From Prescottella soli (GTDB lineage: Bacteria; Actinomycetota; Actinomycetes; Mycobacteriales; Mycobacteriaceae): a stretch of DNA of 64,000 nucleotides. Of the stretch, positions 17,437-27,089 are shown one piece after another (position 1 is the first letter of the stretch; the number at the start of each line of letters is the position of its first letter). Under the pieces are notes generated by a model. That model was not told the DNA's origin and did no database searches. It worked only from the letters and a program-made list of their open reading frames with translations. The DNA is taken from positions 5,208,001 through 5,272,000 of the forward strand of contig NZ_CP157276.1 in the NCBI RefSeq assembly GCF_040024445.1. Reading direction: 5' to 3'. A program made the translations under genes and the position numbers.

Positions 17437-18342
17437 TCAGCCGAGGTAGAAGTCTCTGCGCTCGGCCACGAACGCCTCCACGGTCCGGGGCGGTGTCCCG
17501 GTCAGGCGCACGACGTCGTCGGACGCCCGGTCGTAGCGGTTCTCCCGGTGCAGTCGCGCCATGGTCGCGATGTGTTGCTCGGTGTGCGGTGGCAGCCCGG
17601 CCTTGGCGAGCACGTCGGCACGCCAGCGGTCCAGCGGCACGTCCTCGTAGGTCACCGACCGCCCCAGAGCCCGGGAGAACTCGGCCGCGACGCCGTCCAT
17701 GTCGAGCGAGTGCGGCCCGGTCAGCTCGTACACGTGTCCGATGTGCGGGCCCGGGTCGCGCAGCACCGTCGCCGCGGTCCGCGCCACGTCGCCGGCAGCG
17801 ATCGGCGACGACCGTCCGGTGCCGAACGGCAGCGCGAGCGTGCCCCGCTCCCGGATCGACTGCGCAGCCAGAGTGGTGAACAGCGGATTGTCGAGGAACA
17901 CGGTCGGCCGCAGGTGGACCACCGGTAAACCCGACCAGTTCAACACCTGCTCCGAGAGCCAGTGCAGTCGCTGCTGGCGCGACTCGGAGGTGCTCGTCGC
18001 GGTCATCTGGGACACCGTCATCTGCGACAAGTTCACCAGGGCGTCGAGCTTCCCGTACTCCCGCGCGACCGTGGCCACCACGGTCGTCGCGAGCAGCAGG
18101 TCCGGAGAGACGCTCATCGCGAAGTACAGTCGGCGCACGCCCTCCAGCGCTGCCGCGACCGTCTCCGGGCGGGTCAGGTCGCCGATCACCACCTCCGCCC
18201 CGAGCGCGCGCACGTCGCCAGCGCGCTCGTCGTCGTGACGGACCATCACACGAACCGGCACGTCGTGCGCACGCAACTGGTCGACCACGACGCGGCCCAC
18301 ACCGCCGGCGCCGGGAACGAGAACGAAGTCGTCGAGAGCCAT
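17437..18342 (-). CDS. NmrA-like NAD(P)-binding reductase (atypical SDR)
   Basis: The 301-residue protein has an N-terminal Rossmann fold. The dinucleotide motif is VPGAGGVGRVVVDQL, a GxGGxG-type variant, and the early segment VRVMVRHDDE suggests NADP preference through its basic residues. The middle part (AEVVIGDLTRPETVAAAL, GVRRLYFAMS) is typical of the NmrA/QOR2 group. The canonical SDR YxxxK pair is not evident, so it may be a redox sensor or quinone reductase rather than a classical dehydrogenase. The ATG start has GGAGGATG upstream. It lies downstream of glnA1 on the same strand, beyond a terminator and a second inverted repeat. Confidence 0.8.
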   Translation of the reverse strand: MALDDFVLVPGAGGVGRVVVDQLRAHDVPVRVMVRHDDERAGDVRALGAEVVIGDLTRPETVAAALEGVRRLYFAMSVSPDLLLATTVVATVAREYGKLDALVNLSQMTVSQMTATSTSESRQQRLHWLSEQVLNWSGLPVVHLRPTVFLDNPLFTTLAAQSIRERGTLALPFGTGRSSPIAAGDVARTAATVLRDPGPHIGHVYELTGPHSLDMDGVAAEFSRALGRSVTYEDVPLDRWRADVLAKAGLPPHTEQHIATMARLHRENRYDRASDDVVRLTGTPPRTVEAFVAERRDFYLG

Positions 18343-18392
18343 CGGTCATCCTCCGAGCAGACGGTGATGCCTCCAGTGTCCGGCGCACGACA

Positions 18393-18449
18393 CGGACGAG
18401 TCCACCCGCAGTGCGATCACGGGGATCGCGGCGCGGATGGACTCGTCCG
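18393..18449. repeat. Inverted repeat upstream of the NmrA-like gene
   Basis: Twelve-base perfect arms (18393-18404 and 18438-18449) flank a 33-base spacer, starting about 50 bases upstream of the gene's start codon. It could be an operator or part of a leader. It is distinct from the glnA1 terminator next to it. Confidence 0.4.
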
Positions 18450-18467
18450 GAGGTACTGCGGACCGAG

Positions 18468-18506
18468 TGGGCTACCTGACCTGATCGGTGCAGGTCAGGT
18501 GGCCCA
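18468..18506 (-). terminator. glnA1 terminator
   Basis: A 16-bp stem with one G-T pair (18468-18483 with 18491-18506) and a 7-base loop begins 5 bases after the glnA1 stop codon. Confidence 0.75.
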
Positions 18507-18511
18507 GCGGA

Positions 18512-19948
18512 TCAGCAATCGTAGTAGAGCGAGAACTCGTAGGGGTGCGGACGCAGGTTGACCGGGGCGATCTCCTGCTCGCGCTTGATCGAGATCCAGG
18601 TCTCGATCAGGTCGGTGGTGAACACGCCACCCTCGGTCAGGTAGTCGTGATCCTGCTCGAGGCGATCGATGACGGCGGACAGGCTGGTGGGGGCCTGCGG
18701 GATGTTGCGGGCCTCCTCCGGCGGGAGCTCGTAGAGGTCCTTGTCGACCGGAGCCATCGGCTCGATCTTGTTCTTGATGCCGTCCAGGCCGGCCATCATC
18801 TGCGCGGCGAAGTTCAGGTACGGGTTGCCCGAGGAGTCCGGCGCGCGGAACTCGATGCGCTTGGCCTTCGGGTTGTTGCCCGTGATCGGGATACGGACCG
18901 CGGCCGAGCGGTTGCGCTGGCTGTACACCAGGTTGATCGGGGCCTCGTAGCCCGGAACCAGGCGGTGGTACGAGTTGATCGTCGGGTTCGTGAACGCCAG
19001 CAGCGACGGCGCGTGGTGCAGGATGCCGCCGATGTACCAGCGGGCGATGTCCGACAGGCCCGCGTAGCCGGCCTCGTCGTGGAACAGCGGCTTGCCGTCC
19101 TTCCACAGCGACTGGTGCACGTGCATGCCCGAGCCGTTGTCGCCGAACAGCGGCTTCGGCATGAAGGTGGCCGACTTGCCGTACTGCCAGCAGGTGTTCT
19201 TCACGATGTACTTGAACAGCTGCAGGTCGTCGGCAGCCGCGAGCAGCGTGTTGAACTTGTAGTTGATCTCCTGCTGACCGCCGGTGCCCACCTCGTGGTG
19301 GCCGCGCTCGAGCTCGAAGCCCGCGTTGGTCAGGTTCGTGGAGATCGCGTCACGCAGGTCGACGTAGTGGTCGTACGGTGCGACGGGGAAGTAGCCGCCC
19401 TTGGCGCGCACCTTGTAGCCCAGGTTGGGGCTGCCGTCGGCGTTGACGTCGTTGCCGGTGTTCCAGGCGCCGGAGATCGAGTCCAGCTCGTAGAACGCAC
19501 CGTTCATCTGCGAGTCGTAGCGGACCGAGTCGAAGATGTAGAACTCGGCCTCGGCACCGAAGAACGCGGTGTCGGCGATGCCGGTGGACTTCAGGTACTC
19601 CTCGGCCTTGCGTGCGACGTTGCGGGGGTCGCGGCTGTAGGCCTCACGGGTGAACGGATCGTGGACGAAGAAGTCCATGTTCAGCGTGCGGGCCTTGCGG
19701 AACGGATCGATGCGCGCCGTGGAGACGTCGGGCAGCAGCATCATGTCCGACTCGTGGATCGACTGGAAACCGCGAACCGAGGAACCGTCGAACGCGAGGC
19801 CGTCCTCGAAGACGTCCTGGTTGAAGGCGGACGCCGGAATCGAGAAGTGTTGCTGGACGCCCGGCAGGTCGCTGAAGCGGATGTCGACGTACTCGACATC
19901 CTGGTCGGCGATGTACTTGATGACCTCTTCGGCCGTGGTGAAAGCCAC
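18512..19948 (-). CDS. glnA1: Glutamine synthetase type I (GSI-beta)
   Basis: GlnA1 makes glutamine from glutamate, ammonia and ATP in the cytoplasm, as a dodecamer. The 478-residue length is exactly typical. Metal and substrate motifs include [12 protein letters not shown] (127-140), [16 protein letters not shown] and [21 protein letters not shown] places Tyr406 as the adenylylation site used by GlnE, marking the GSI-beta class. The GTG start at 19948 has AAGGAG six bases upstream. A GlnR-type box is centred about 105 bp upstream. The gene is divergent from the RDD membrane protein, the arrangement known from mycobacteria (Rv2220 and Rv2219A, from memory). Confidence 0.98.
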   Translation of the reverse strand: MAFTTAEEVIKYIADQDVEYVDIRFSDLPGVQQHFSIPASAFNQDVFEDGLAFDGSSVRGFQSIHESDMMLLPDVSTARIDPFRKARTLNMDFFVHDPFTREAYSRDPRNVARKAEEYLKSTGIADTAFFGAEAEFYIFDSVRYDSQMNGAFYELDSISGAWNTGNDVNADGSPNLGYKVRAKGGYFPVAPYDHYVDLRDAISTNLTNAGFELERGHHEVGTGGQQEINYKFNTLLAAADDLQLFKYIVKNTCWQYGKSATFMPKPLFGDNGSGMHVHQSLWKDGKPLFHDEAGYAGLSDIARWYIGGILHHAPSLLAFTNPTINSYHRLVPGYEAPINLVYSQRNRSAAVRIPITGNNPKAKRIEFRAPDSSGNPYLNFAAQMMAGLDGIKNKIEPMAPVDKDLYELPPEEARNIPQAPTSLSAVIDRLEQDHDYLTEGGVFTTDLIETWISIKREQEIAPVNLRPHPYEFSLYYDC

Positions 19949-20045
19949 GTGGTGCTCCTTCAGTCGGTTACCTGCCGGTCGGGTTTCGGCGGTTTCGTCG
20001 AGGCAAGACGGTAGAGAGCCGGTGTTGCCCGTTAATCAAGCCTAT

Positions 20046-20061
20046 GTTTCGCCGGTGTTAC
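20046..20061 (-). promoter_or_regulatory. Putative GlnR-binding box upstream of glnA1
   Basis: On the minus strand the sequence reads GTAAC, six bases, then GAAAC. This is a full match to the a-site and b-site of the actinobacterial GlnR consensus (gTnAC-n6-GaAAC). It lies 98-113 bp upstream of the glnA1 start, where it is expected for nitrogen-limitation control. A weaker third half-site (TTGATTAAC) follows toward the gene. Binding is inferred. Confidence 0.65.
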
Positions 20062-20186
20062 ACGTCGGCGTTCGGCGCGCGTACGGGGTCCGATGTGAGC
20101 ATTCCCACGGCATTTCGGTGTGACGAGCAGCACCGATCCGACTCCGTCGGGCCGGTCCGCGCACGTCGACGCCTATCCTGGACGGC

Positions 20187-20663
20187 ATGGCACGTATGAC
20201 CGGTTCCTGGCTCTCCGGACCCTCGGCGGCACTGCCGAAGAATCAGACCACGGCGCAGGCGTATCGAGGTGAGCTCCTGGGGTTGCCCGCCGAAGGTCCC
20301 GGATCGCTGGCTCCGACCGGTCGCCGCGTCGCGGCCCTCGCCATCGACTGGCTCACCGCGGCGGGCGTCGTCCTGCTCCTGATCGGGGAGGAGCCGCTGC
20401 AGAACCCGCGGCTCGGCACCTACACCATGATGCTGTGGTTCGTGGTGGGCGTCGTCTGCGTCACGCTGTTCTCGTTCACGCCGGGCCAGTACATGCTGGG
20501 GCTGCAGGTCGCGCGCGTCGACGCGCCGGCCAAGGTCGGATTCGTCCGGGCGCTGGCCCGTCAGGCGCTGATGGTGTTCATCGTCCCCGCTGTCATCACC
20601 GACGTCGACGGCCGCGGCATGCACGACCGCGCCACCGGCACCGGCCTGATTCGCGTGCGCTGA
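20187..20663 (+). CDS. RDD-family membrane protein
   Basis: This is a 158-residue protein. After a soluble N-terminus of about 45 residues, it has an RDD domain with GRRVAALAIDWLTAAGVVLLL (Arg and Asp of the signature), a second membrane helix at about 78-98 (YTMMLWFVVGVVCVTLFSF), TPGQYMLGLQVAR, and a third hydrophobic segment around 122-135. The family is linked to ion or osmolyte transport in a few cases, but most members are uncharacterised. It is divergent from glnA1 and ends at a very long hairpin shared with the convergent DUF4191 gene. Confidence 0.88.
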   Translation: MARMTGSWLSGPSAALPKNQTTAQAYRGELLGLPAEGPGSLAPTGRRVAALAIDWLTAAGVVLLLIGEEPLQNPRLGTYTMMLWFVVGVVCVTLFSFTPGQYMLGLQVARVDAPAKVGFVRALARQALMVFIVPAVITDVDGRGMHDRATGTGLIRVR

Positions 20664-20675
20664 TGACCGCGCCCG

Positions 20676-20736
20676 CTACAAGCTGAAGGGACCCTTTGTG
20701 CGCTCGCAGCGCACGAAGGGTCCCTTCAGCTTGTAG
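20676..20736. terminator. Unusually long bidirectional hairpin
   Basis: Arms of 29 bases (20676-20704 and 20708-20736) pair over their whole length with one G-T wobble and only a 3-base loop. It lies between convergent RDD and DUF4191 genes, so it probably ends both transcripts. The arm length is greater than any other terminator in the window. Confidence 0.75.
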
Positions 20737-20746
20737 AACCTGACGG

Positions 20747-21502
20747 TCAGCGGCGACGGATCGTGCGCTGCATGCCCTTCATCTTCGCGCCCGGAGGCAG
20801 CGGGCCCTTCGGCATCGCGGCGCCGCTGCGGCTGCCGAGCGCGGCCAGACGCGACTCGATGGAGTCCATGCGCTTGGTGTCGATGTTGCGCGGCAGCTTG
20901 TTGAGCTGCTTGGTGAGCTGCGACAGGGGCACCTCGCCCTCGCCGTTGCCGACGACGAAGTCGTAGATCGGGGTGTCGCCGACCAGGCGCGCGGTCTTCT
21001 TCTTCTCCTGCGCGAGCAGGCCCTTGACGCGCTGCGGCGAACCCTCGGCGACCAGGATCACACCGGGACGGCCGATCACCCGGTGCACGGCGTCGAGCTG
21101 CGTCGTTCCGGTGACGGCGTTCGTGACGCGCCACGCGCCCTGCATGTTCTCGAGCGCCCACGCGGCGGCACCGGCCTGGCCCTCGGCCTTGCCGTAGACC
21201 GTCTTCTGGACGCGCTTGCCGAAGATGATGAAGGCGAGCAGGACACCGATGAGGATGCCGATCGGCAGCAGGAACCACTCGATGCCGAAGATCAGGCCGA
21301 TCAGGAAGAACACGACCGCGCTCAGCACCACGGCGCCGATGATCAGCGGCAGCAGCAGCTTGTCTTCCTTGCGCTGCATCTGGAACGCCTGCCAGAGCTG
21401 AGTCCGGCGTTCCTTCGACGCCTGCTTGCGGGCCGCCTTCGCCGCAGCCTTCGCTTCCTTGCTTGCCTTGCCCGCTTTTCCGGACTTACTGCCGTTCGCC
21501 AT
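20747..21502 (-). CDS. DUF4191 family membrane protein
   Basis: This is a 251-residue protein with a lysine/alanine-rich N-terminus, two close membrane helices at about 50-70 and 74-94 (LPLIIGAVVLSAVVFFLIGLI and FLLPIGILIGVLLAFIIFG), and a soluble C-terminal domain that includes RPGVILVAEGSPQRVKGLL. This layout is DUF4191, restricted to actinobacteria, function unknown. It lies 61 bp downstream of lipA with a terminator hairpin between. The lipA neighbourhood is conserved (Rv2219 in M. tuberculosis, from memory), suggesting but not proving a link to lipoate or envelope metabolism. Confidence 0.88.
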   Translation of the reverse strand: MANGSKSGKAGKASKEAKAAAKAARKQASKERRTQLWQAFQMQRKEDKLLLPLIIGAVVLSAVVFFLIGLIFGIEWFLLPIGILIGVLLAFIIFGKRVQKTVYGKAEGQAGAAAWALENMQGAWRVTNAVTGTTQLDAVHRVIGRPGVILVAEGSPQRVKGLLAQEKKKTARLVGDTPIYDFVVGNGEGEVPLSQLTKQLNKLPRNIDTKRMDSIESRLAALGSRSGAAMPKGPLPPGAKMKGMQRTIRRR

Positions 21503-21518
21503 ACCTCACAGGATACGT

Positions 21519-21552
21519 CCCTCACCGCGCACTATTGCGCGCGCGGTGAGGG
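21519..21552 (-). terminator. lipA terminator
   Basis: Twelve-base perfect arms (21519-21530 and 21541-21552) with a 10-base loop lie immediately downstream of the lipA stop and just upstream of the DUF4191 start. Confidence 0.6.
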
Positions 21553-21563
21553 GGACGTGCACG

Positions 21564-22577
21564 TCAGGCGCGGGCGAGACGCTCGAGGACCGAACTGGCC
21601 TCCTGCGAGGCGGTGCCCCCCTCGGCGAGGTGGGCCTGGCCCTCGGGAAGCGCGCGACCGTGGTGCGCCATCGCCTGCGCGTAGAGGCGGCCGGCGCGGT
21701 ACGACGAGCGGACCAGCGGCCCGGCCATGACTCCCGCGAAGCCGATCTCCTCGGCGGCCTTGGAGTGCTCGACGAACTCCTCGGGCTTGACCCACCGCTC
21801 GACGGGATGGTGCCGCGGCGACGGGCGCAGGTACTGGGTGATCGTGAGGATGTCGCAGCCGGCCTCGTGGAGGTCGACCATCGCCTGGTGGACCTCGTCC
21901 GGCGTCTCGCCCATGCCGAGGATGAGGTTCGACTTGGTGACCAGACCGAAGTCGCGGGCGGCGGTGATGACGCCGAGCGACCGCTCGTAGCGGAACGCGG
22001 GACGGATCCGCTTGAAGATGCGGGGCACCGTCTCGAGGTTGTGGGCCAGCACCTCGGGGCGGGACTCGAACACCTCGGCCAGCAGGTCCGGCTTGCCGTT
22101 GAAATCGGGGACCAGGTTCTCGACGCCGGTGCCGGGGTTCATCGCGTGGATCTGCCGGACGGTCTCCGCGTACAGCCACGCGCCGCCGTCGGGCAGGTCG
22201 TCGCGGGCGACGCCGGTGATCGTCGAGTAGCGCAGCCCCATCGCCTGGACGCTCTCGGCGACGCGGCGCGGCTCGTCGCGGTCGAGCGCGGCCGGCTTGC
22301 CGGTGTCGATCTGGCAGAAGTCGCAACGGCGGGTGCACTGCTCGCCACCGATGAGGAACGTGGCCTCGCGGTCCTCCCAGCACTCGTAGATGTTGGGGCA
22401 GCCGGCTTCCTCGCAGACCGTGTGCAGGCCTTCGTTCTTCACCAGGCCCTTGAGCTCGGTGTACTCGGGACCCATCTTCGCGCGGGTCCGGATCCAATTG
22501 GGCTTGCGTTCGATCGGAGTTTCCGCGTTTCGGATCTCGATGCGGAGCAGCTTCCGTCCTTCTGGGGCGACAGTCAC
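21564..22577 (-). CDS. lipA: Lipoyl synthase
   Basis: LipA is a radical-SAM enzyme that inserts two sulfurs into protein-bound octanoyl chains. Both iron-sulfur motifs are visible: the auxiliary cluster [12 protein letters not shown] (C-x4-C-x5-C, about residues 55-66) and the SAM cluster CTRRCDFC (C-x3-C-x2-C, about 81-88). The C-terminal RSSYRA with its terminal cluster-ligand serine is present. The length of 337 residues is normal. It is 52 bp downstream of lipB, so the two lipoate genes form an operon. The E2 acyltransferase that needs lipoate is encoded 2 kb away. Confidence 0.98.
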   Translation of the reverse strand: MTVAPEGRKLLRIEIRNAETPIERKPNWIRTRAKMGPEYTELKGLVKNEGLHTVCEEAGCPNIYECWEDREATFLIGGEQCTRRCDFCQIDTGKPAALDRDEPRRVAESVQAMGLRYSTITGVARDDLPDGGAWLYAETVRQIHAMNPGTGVENLVPDFNGKPDLLAEVFESRPEVLAHNLETVPRIFKRIRPAFRYERSLGVITAARDFGLVTKSNLILGMGETPDEVHQAMVDLHEAGCDILTITQYLRPSPRHHPVERWVKPEEFVEHSKAAEEIGFAGVMAGPLVRSSYRAGRLYAQAMAHHGRALPEGQAHLAEGGTASQEASSVLERLARA

Positions 22578-22629
22578 GGCCTCGATCGTACGCCTGACCG
22601 ATCTTTCGCTCCGGGCTGGGCGGAGCGCC

Positions 22630-23391
22630 TCAGCCGAACCGGACCGTGGTGAACTCGGGTGCCCGGACCGCGGTGTCGAACGTCACCCGCTCGATGTCGT
22701 GCACCGTCACCGGCAGAGCCCCGTCGAGGGCCGCGAGGACGGACTCGGTGACCGCCGGAGTGACGTCGTCGATCGTGACGTCACGGCCGAGTTCGCGCGA
22801 CAGCGTCGTCACGCCGGCGTCCCGGATACCGCACGGGACGATGTTGTCGAAGCCGTCCAGGGCGGCGTTGCAGTTCAGGGCGAAGCCGTGCATGGCTACC
22901 CCGCGCTGCACCCGCACGCCGATCGCGGCGACCTTGCGCTCGGGCAGCCACTGTCCGTCGACCATCTCGGCCGGGAGCCACACGCCCGACCGGCCCTCGA
23001 CCCGTCCGCACGTGAGGCCCAGGTCGGTGCACACCTGGATGAGCGCCTGCTCGATCCGGCGGACGTAGCTGACGACGTCGACGGGCTCGGCGAGCTTGAC
23101 GATGGGGTAGCCGACCAGCTGACCGGGCCCGTGCCACGTGATCTTGCCGCCGCGGTCGACGTCGATGACCGGGGTGCCGTCCATCGGGCGGTCCTCCGGG
23201 GCGGTCCGGCGGCCGGCGGTGTAGACGGCGGGATGCTCGAGGAGGAGCAGGGTGTCGGTTCCCTCGTCGTCGGCACGGGATCCGGCGAGGACGCGCTGCT
23301 GCTCCCACGCCTCCATGTAGTCGATGCGTCCGAGACTCTCGACGGCCATCGGCTGGGAACTGAATCGGGCCGACGCGGTGGCACTGCTCAT
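22630..23391 (-). CDS. lipB: Octanoyl-[ACP]:protein N-octanoyltransferase
   Basis: LipB moves octanoate from acyl carrier protein to the target lysine of lipoyl domains, upstream of LipA. The 253-residue sequence shows [14 protein letters not shown] (near residue 46), [15 protein letters not shown], the catalytic lysine in [21 protein letters not shown], and the catalytic cysteine in NIVPCGI. All conserved positions are present. The ATG start at 23391 gives a short Ser/Ala extension before the core. It is the first gene of the lipB-lipA unit. Confidence 0.97.
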   Translation of the reverse strand: MSSATASARFSSQPMAVESLGRIDYMEAWEQQRVLAGSRADDEGTDTLLLLEHPAVYTAGRRTAPEDRPMDGTPVIDVDRGGKITWHGPGQLVGYPIVKLAEPVDVVSYVRRIEQALIQVCTDLGLTCGRVEGRSGVWLPAEMVDGQWLPERKVAAIGVRVQRGVAMHGFALNCNAALDGFDNIVPCGIRDAGVTTLSRELGRDVTIDDVTPAVTESVLAALDGALPVTVHDIERVTFDTAVRAPEFTTVRFG

Positions 23392-23423
23392 GGCTGAAGA
23401 CGTTACGCCTGCCGGACCGCGGC

Positions 23424-23924
23424 TCAGACGCCTGGCGCGCGCTCAGCGGAATCCGGCGTGAGGAGTTGCTCGGACAGCAGCTCCAATGCCTGCCTGGCGT
23501 AGCCGCGCCACATCGAGATGACGAGGGGCATCACGGGCCGCCCGAGACCCTTCGGGTGCAGGACCCATCGCCAGGTGATGAGGGTTCCGGTGCCCTTCGG
23601 CGTGAACTCCCAAGATCCGTCGATGCTGTCGACCAGCGGTCTCAGCGGACCGGTGATGTTGCTCAGCCGGTAGCTGAACGAGTGCGGGGCATCGATCTCG
23701 GTCAGCAGCTCTCGCATCGTTCCGCCGTCGGTGGTGACGACCGTGCGCGACTGTCCGACGCGGCCCCAGATCCCGTCCTGCCCGCGGACCCGCTTGATCG
23801 GCGGCAGCAGGCCGTAGCGCCGGGAGAAGATCGCAGTCAGCGGGATCGGCAAGGTCAGGTCGAAGGCTCGCTGGAGCGTGATCGGAATCGCGCGGGACTG
23901 CTCGACGACGACCGTGGTGGACAT
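23424..23924 (-). CDS. SRPBCC (START-like) domain protein
   Basis: This is a 166-residue single-domain protein, with ATG 23924 preferred over GTG 23927. The SRPBCC helix-grip pattern is visible: an early strand [10 protein letters not shown] with a helix [11 protein letters not shown], central strands ([47 protein letters not shown]) and a long C-terminal helix. The family binds hydrophobic ligands; the specific role is unknown. It lies upstream of lipB on the same strand, 32 bp away, and might be cotranscribed with it. In the mycobacterial order I remember, no gene sits here, so it may be Rhodococcus-type content. Confidence 0.75.
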   Translation of the reverse strand: MSTTVVVEQSRAIPITLQRAFDLTLPIPLTAIFSRRYGLLPPIKRVRGQDGIWGRVGQSRTVVTTDGGTMRELLTEIDAPHSFSYRLSNITGPLRPLVDSIDGSWEFTPKGTGTLITWRWVLHPKGLGRPVMPLVISMWRGYARQALELLSEQLLTPDSAERAPGV

Positions 23925-24016
23925 CACTCGAGGCTACCGCGGGTAGCAAAGCCGGTCAGTCCGGCGCCCACACCGGACTCGCATCGTGACATGCGCATTC
24001 GCTGCATCTCGACAGT

Positions 24017-24907
24017 TCACCGTCCGAAGGCGTACCCGAGTGCGGCGTCGATGGTTGCGTGCCGGAACGAGAATCCGGCGCGTTCGAGGGCGGTGGGGAT
24101 GGCGCGCTGTCCGATCAGAACAGCCTCTCTGGCGAACTCGCCGATCAACGCCGATACGGCGAATCCCGGAACCATCCACGGTGCCGGGCGATGCACCGCA
24201 CGGCTCATCGCACTGTTGAAACCCGCATTGGTGACGGGTTCGGGCGCGCACAGGTTTACCGGGCCGCGCAGGTCGTTCTGTGTCAGCACGAACTCGATGG
24301 CGGCGACCTCGTCGGCCAGGGAGATCCACGACATGTACTGCCGACCGCCGCCGAGCCGGCCGCCCAGCCCCACCGAATACAACGGGCGCAGCCGCCCGAG
24401 CATCCCGCCCTTCGGGGACAGCACGGTCGCGGTGCGCAGCGACACGACGCGGACGCCGCCGTCGCGCGCGGGGGCGGTCGCGGCCTCCCAGTCGCGACAC
24501 AACTGCGCCAGGAATCCGCCACCGGACGGGGAGCGCTCGTCGACGATCCGGTCCCCGGTGTCGCCGTAGTAGCCGACCGCACTGCCGTTGACGAGGACCG
24601 GGACGCCGGCGTCCACGACGGCACGGGCCAGCACGTCGGTGGTCGTGAGGCGGCTGTCGCGGAGGGCCTGCTTGTACGCGCCCGACCAGCGCCGGTCGCC
24701 GATGCCCGCGCCGCACAGGTTGACGACGGCGTCCACGCCGCGGAGCGCGGCGGGATCGACGACACCGGTCTGCGGATTCCACTCGATTTCGTCGGTGCCG
24801 GTCGGATGCCGCCGGACCAGGCGGGCGACGTCGTGGCCGTCGCCGCGCAGTGCCCCGACGAGTGCACCCCCGATCAGCCCGGACGATCCGGCGATGAGCA
24901 CGCGCAT
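24017..24907 (-). CDS. TIGR01777-family NAD-dependent epimerase/dehydratase (SDR39U1-like)
   Basis: The 296-residue protein begins with [20 protein letters not shown], a Rossmann GxxGxxG motif. It contains [12 protein letters not shown] and [17 protein letters not shown], hallmarks of the TIGR01777 group. The C-terminus includes the DUF1731 segment (GRAL-like [16 protein letters not shown]). Some members are linked to cell division or chlorophyll metabolism, but the reaction is not known. It lies between lipB and the E2 acyltransferase gene, as Rv2216 does in M. tuberculosis (from memory). It follows the E2 gene on the same strand with a terminator between. Confidence 0.92.
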   Translation of the reverse strand: MRVLIAGSSGLIGGALVGALRGDGHDVARLVRRHPTGTDEIEWNPQTGVVDPAALRGVDAVVNLCGAGIGDRRWSGAYKQALRDSRLTTTDVLARAVVDAGVPVLVNGSAVGYYGDTGDRIVDERSPSGGGFLAQLCRDWEAATAPARDGGVRVVSLRTATVLSPKGGMLGRLRPLYSVGLGGRLGGGRQYMSWISLADEVAAIEFVLTQNDLRGPVNLCAPEPVTNAGFNSAMSRAVHRPAPWMVPGFAVSALIGEFAREAVLIGQRAIPTALERAGFSFRHATIDAALGYAFGR

Positions 24908-24949
24908 GGGAGTCCTCCTCGATCTCGGAAACGACGCCTTGCGGAAACG

Positions 24950-24988
24950 CCGAGGGGCACCATCCCTCGTGGAGATGGTGCCCCTCGG
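24950..24988 (-). terminator. Terminator of the E2 acyltransferase gene
   Basis: A perfect 15-bp stem (24950-24964 with 24974-24988) and a 9-base loop lie between the acyltransferase stop and the epimerase start. Confidence 0.8.
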
Positions 24989-25024
24989 TTCCGACTCACG
25001 TCGAGTTCGTGAGGTCGTGGACCC

Positions 25025-26761
25025 TTACAGGCCCAGGTCGGCCTCGAACGACGCCTCCTCGAGGCGCTGCTTGATGGTCGTCAGGAAGCGACCGGCGTCC
25101 GCGCCGTCGACCAGGCGGTGGTCGTAGGTGAGCGGCAGGTAGCACATCGAGCGAACGCCGATGGACTCGTTGCCGTTCTCGTCCTGGACCACGACCGGGC
25201 GCTTGACGATCGCGCCGGTGCCCAGCATCGCGGCCTGCGGCGGAACCAGGATCGGGGTGTCGAACAGTGCACCCTGGCTGCCGATGTTGGTGATGGTGAA
25301 GGTGCCGCCGGACAGCTCGTCCGGCTTGAGGCCACCGGTGCGCGCGCGCTTGGCGATGTCGGCGATCGCGCGGGCCAGACCGGCCAGCGACAGGTCGCCG
25401 GCGTTGTGGATCACCGGCGAGAGCAGGCCCTGCTCGGTGTCGACCGCGATGCCCAGGTGCTCGGCAGCGTGGTAGGTGATCTCCTTGGCGCCCTCGTTGT
25501 AGCTCGCGTTCACGTTCGGGTGAACCTTGAGCGCCTCGACGACAGCCTTCGCGAAGAACGGCAGGAACGTGAGGTTCACGCCCTCGCGCTCGGCGAAGTC
25601 GGCCTTGGCCTGGGCCCGCAGCGCCGCGATCTTGGTGACGTCGACCTCGAAGGTCTGGGTCAGCTGCGCGGTGCTCTGCAGCGACTCGCGGGTCTTGACT
25701 GCCGTGATCTGGCGGATCCGGTTGACCTTCTGCGTGGTGCCACGCAGGTGGGCCAGCTCGGGACGGACGCCGGCGGTCGCGGCCGGGGCCGGAGCTGCTG
25801 CCGCGGGAGCAGCGGCAGCGGCCGGTGCGGCGGCGGGAGCCTTCGCGGCATCGGCCGCGGCGAGGACGTCCTGCTTGCGGATGCGGCCACCGACGCCGGT
25901 GCCGTTCACCTTCGACAGGTCGACGTTGTTGTCCGCGGCGAGCTTGCGGACCAGCGGCGTGACGTACGGGGCGCCGTCGGTCGACGGAGCGGGAGCAGCC
26001 GGTGCGGCGGGGACCGGGGCCGGTACGGCAGCGGCGGGAGCCGGGGCAGGCGCCGGAGCCGCCGGGGCGGGAGCCGGAGCTGCCGGAGCTGCGGGAGCCG
26101 GGGTGGGCGCGGGCGCCGGGGCGGGAGCGGTCGGGGCGGCAGCGGCGGGCGCACCGGAGCCGATGACAGCGAGCTGGCCGCCGACGTCGACGGTGTCGTC
26201 CTCCTGCGCGTTGATCTCGAGCAGCACGCCGGCGACGGGGGACGGGATCTCGGTGTCGACCTTGTCGGTCGAGACCTCGAGGAGCGGCTCGTCCACGGCG
26301 ACCTCGTCGCCGATGGCCTTGAGCCAGCGGGTGACGGTGCCCTCGGTGACGGACTCTCCGAGCTCCGGCATCGTGACCGGGGTGCCGGTCGCGGAACCGG
26401 CCGGCGCGGCGGCGGGTGCGGGAGCAGCGGCCGGAGCCGGGGCGGCCTCGGCGACCGGGGCGGGCGCAGGAGCAGCGGGCGCAGCCGCCGGAGCGGGAGC
26501 AGCAGCGGGCGCGGGAGCCTCTCCGGCCTCACCAATCACGGCCAGCTCGCCACCGATCTCGACGGTGTCGTCCTCCTGCGCGACGATCTTCGTCAGAACG
26601 CCGGCAGCGGGGGACGGGATCTCGGTGTCGACCTTGTCGGTGGAGACTTCGAGCAAGGGCTCGTCTACTGCGACCGTGTCCCCTTCCTGCTTGAGCCACC
26701 GCGTGACAGTTCCCTCGGTGACCGATTCACCAAGGGCTGGCATCTGGACGGAGAAGGCCAT
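25025..26761 (-). CDS. dlaT: Dihydrolipoamide acyltransferase E2 with two lipoyl domains (DlaT/SucB type)
   Basis: The 578-residue E2 starts at ATG 26761 (GAGGAG nine bases upstream). It has two lipoyl domains with target lysines at 43 and 167 (each in [14 protein letters not shown]), long Ala/Pro-rich hinge linkers (about 82-122, 203-260 and 307-330), and a peripheral subunit-binding domain at 265-302 ([17 protein letters not shown]). The catalytic acyltransferase domain ends in [14 protein letters not shown], with His548 and Asp552. In mycobacteria the equivalent serves pyruvate dehydrogenase and also peroxynitrite reductase; a 2-oxoglutarate dehydrogenase annotation (SucB) is common but less likely. 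It is close to lipB and lipA, which make its cofactor. Confidence 0.93.
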   Translation of the reverse strand: MAFSVQMPALGESVTEGTVTRWLKQEGDTVAVDEPLLEVSTDKVDTEIPSPAAGVLTKIVAQEDDTVEIGGELAVIGEAGEAPAPAAAPAPAAAPAAPAPAPVAEAAPAPAAAPAPAAAPAGSATGTPVTMPELGESVTEGTVTRWLKAIGDEVAVDEPLLEVSTDKVDTEIPSPVAGVLLEINAQEDDTVDVGGQLAVIGSGAPAAAAPTAPAPAPAPTPAPAAPAAPAPAPAAPAPAPAPAAAVPAPVPAAPAAPAPSTDGAPYVTPLVRKLAADNNVDLSKVNGTGVGGRIRKQDVLAAADAAKAPAAAPAAAAAPAAAAPAPAATAGVRPELAHLRGTTQKVNRIRQITAVKTRESLQSTAQLTQTFEVDVTKIAALRAQAKADFAEREGVNLTFLPFFAKAVVEALKVHPNVNASYNEGAKEITYHAAEHLGIAVDTEQGLLSPVIHNAGDLSLAGLARAIADIAKRARTGGLKPDELSGGTFTITNIGSQGALFDTPILVPPQAAMLGTGAIVKRPVVVQDENGNESIGVRSMCYLPLTYDHRLVDGADAGRFLTTIKQRLEEASFEADLGL

Positions 26762-27089
26762 TTCTTTTGACTCCTCGACGGTTGTGTTCGGGTTTGTTGA
26801 GTTTTGTCGACTTGTGGTCGAAAACCATTGTGCTCGAGAAGCACGGTTCCGGCGGCGGTGTACGACGTTTCCGAGGCGCCTCACTCCGGTGGTGTGCTGC
26901 GCTTCGGACCCGTCGTGCTGCCCGCTCCGCCCATCCTTTCATTGATGCCCGGAGCGTGTCCGGCGAGGGGCGGGTCGTGTCCCTGAGAGGGGCGGGTCAT
27001 GGTCGTTTCCTCGTCGGCGCTCGCCGCGGCTGGCAAAATCGGACAGATCGCTGCGGGGTCGTCCGCGCTGCGCCGGGAGGAGAGTTCAC
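26762..27089. other. Divergent intergenic region without a recognisable gene
   Basis: The 328 bp between dlaT and the small divergent gene must contain both promoters. The 100 bp next to dlaT is AT-richer than its surroundings. No riboswitch, operator or RNA gene is recognised. Confidence 0.5.

Noticed and set aside
25760-26520. Repetitive GC-rich DNA in dlaT, first considered as a tandem repeat or recombination site
   Set aside because: It encodes the Ala/Pro hinge linkers between lipoyl and catalytic domains, a normal feature of E2 proteins.
25118-26770. Long plus-strand frames opposite dlaT
   Set aside because: They mirror the Ala/Pro-rich linkers of the acyltransferase on the other strand, giving artificial Gly/Arg or Ala/Gly repeats.
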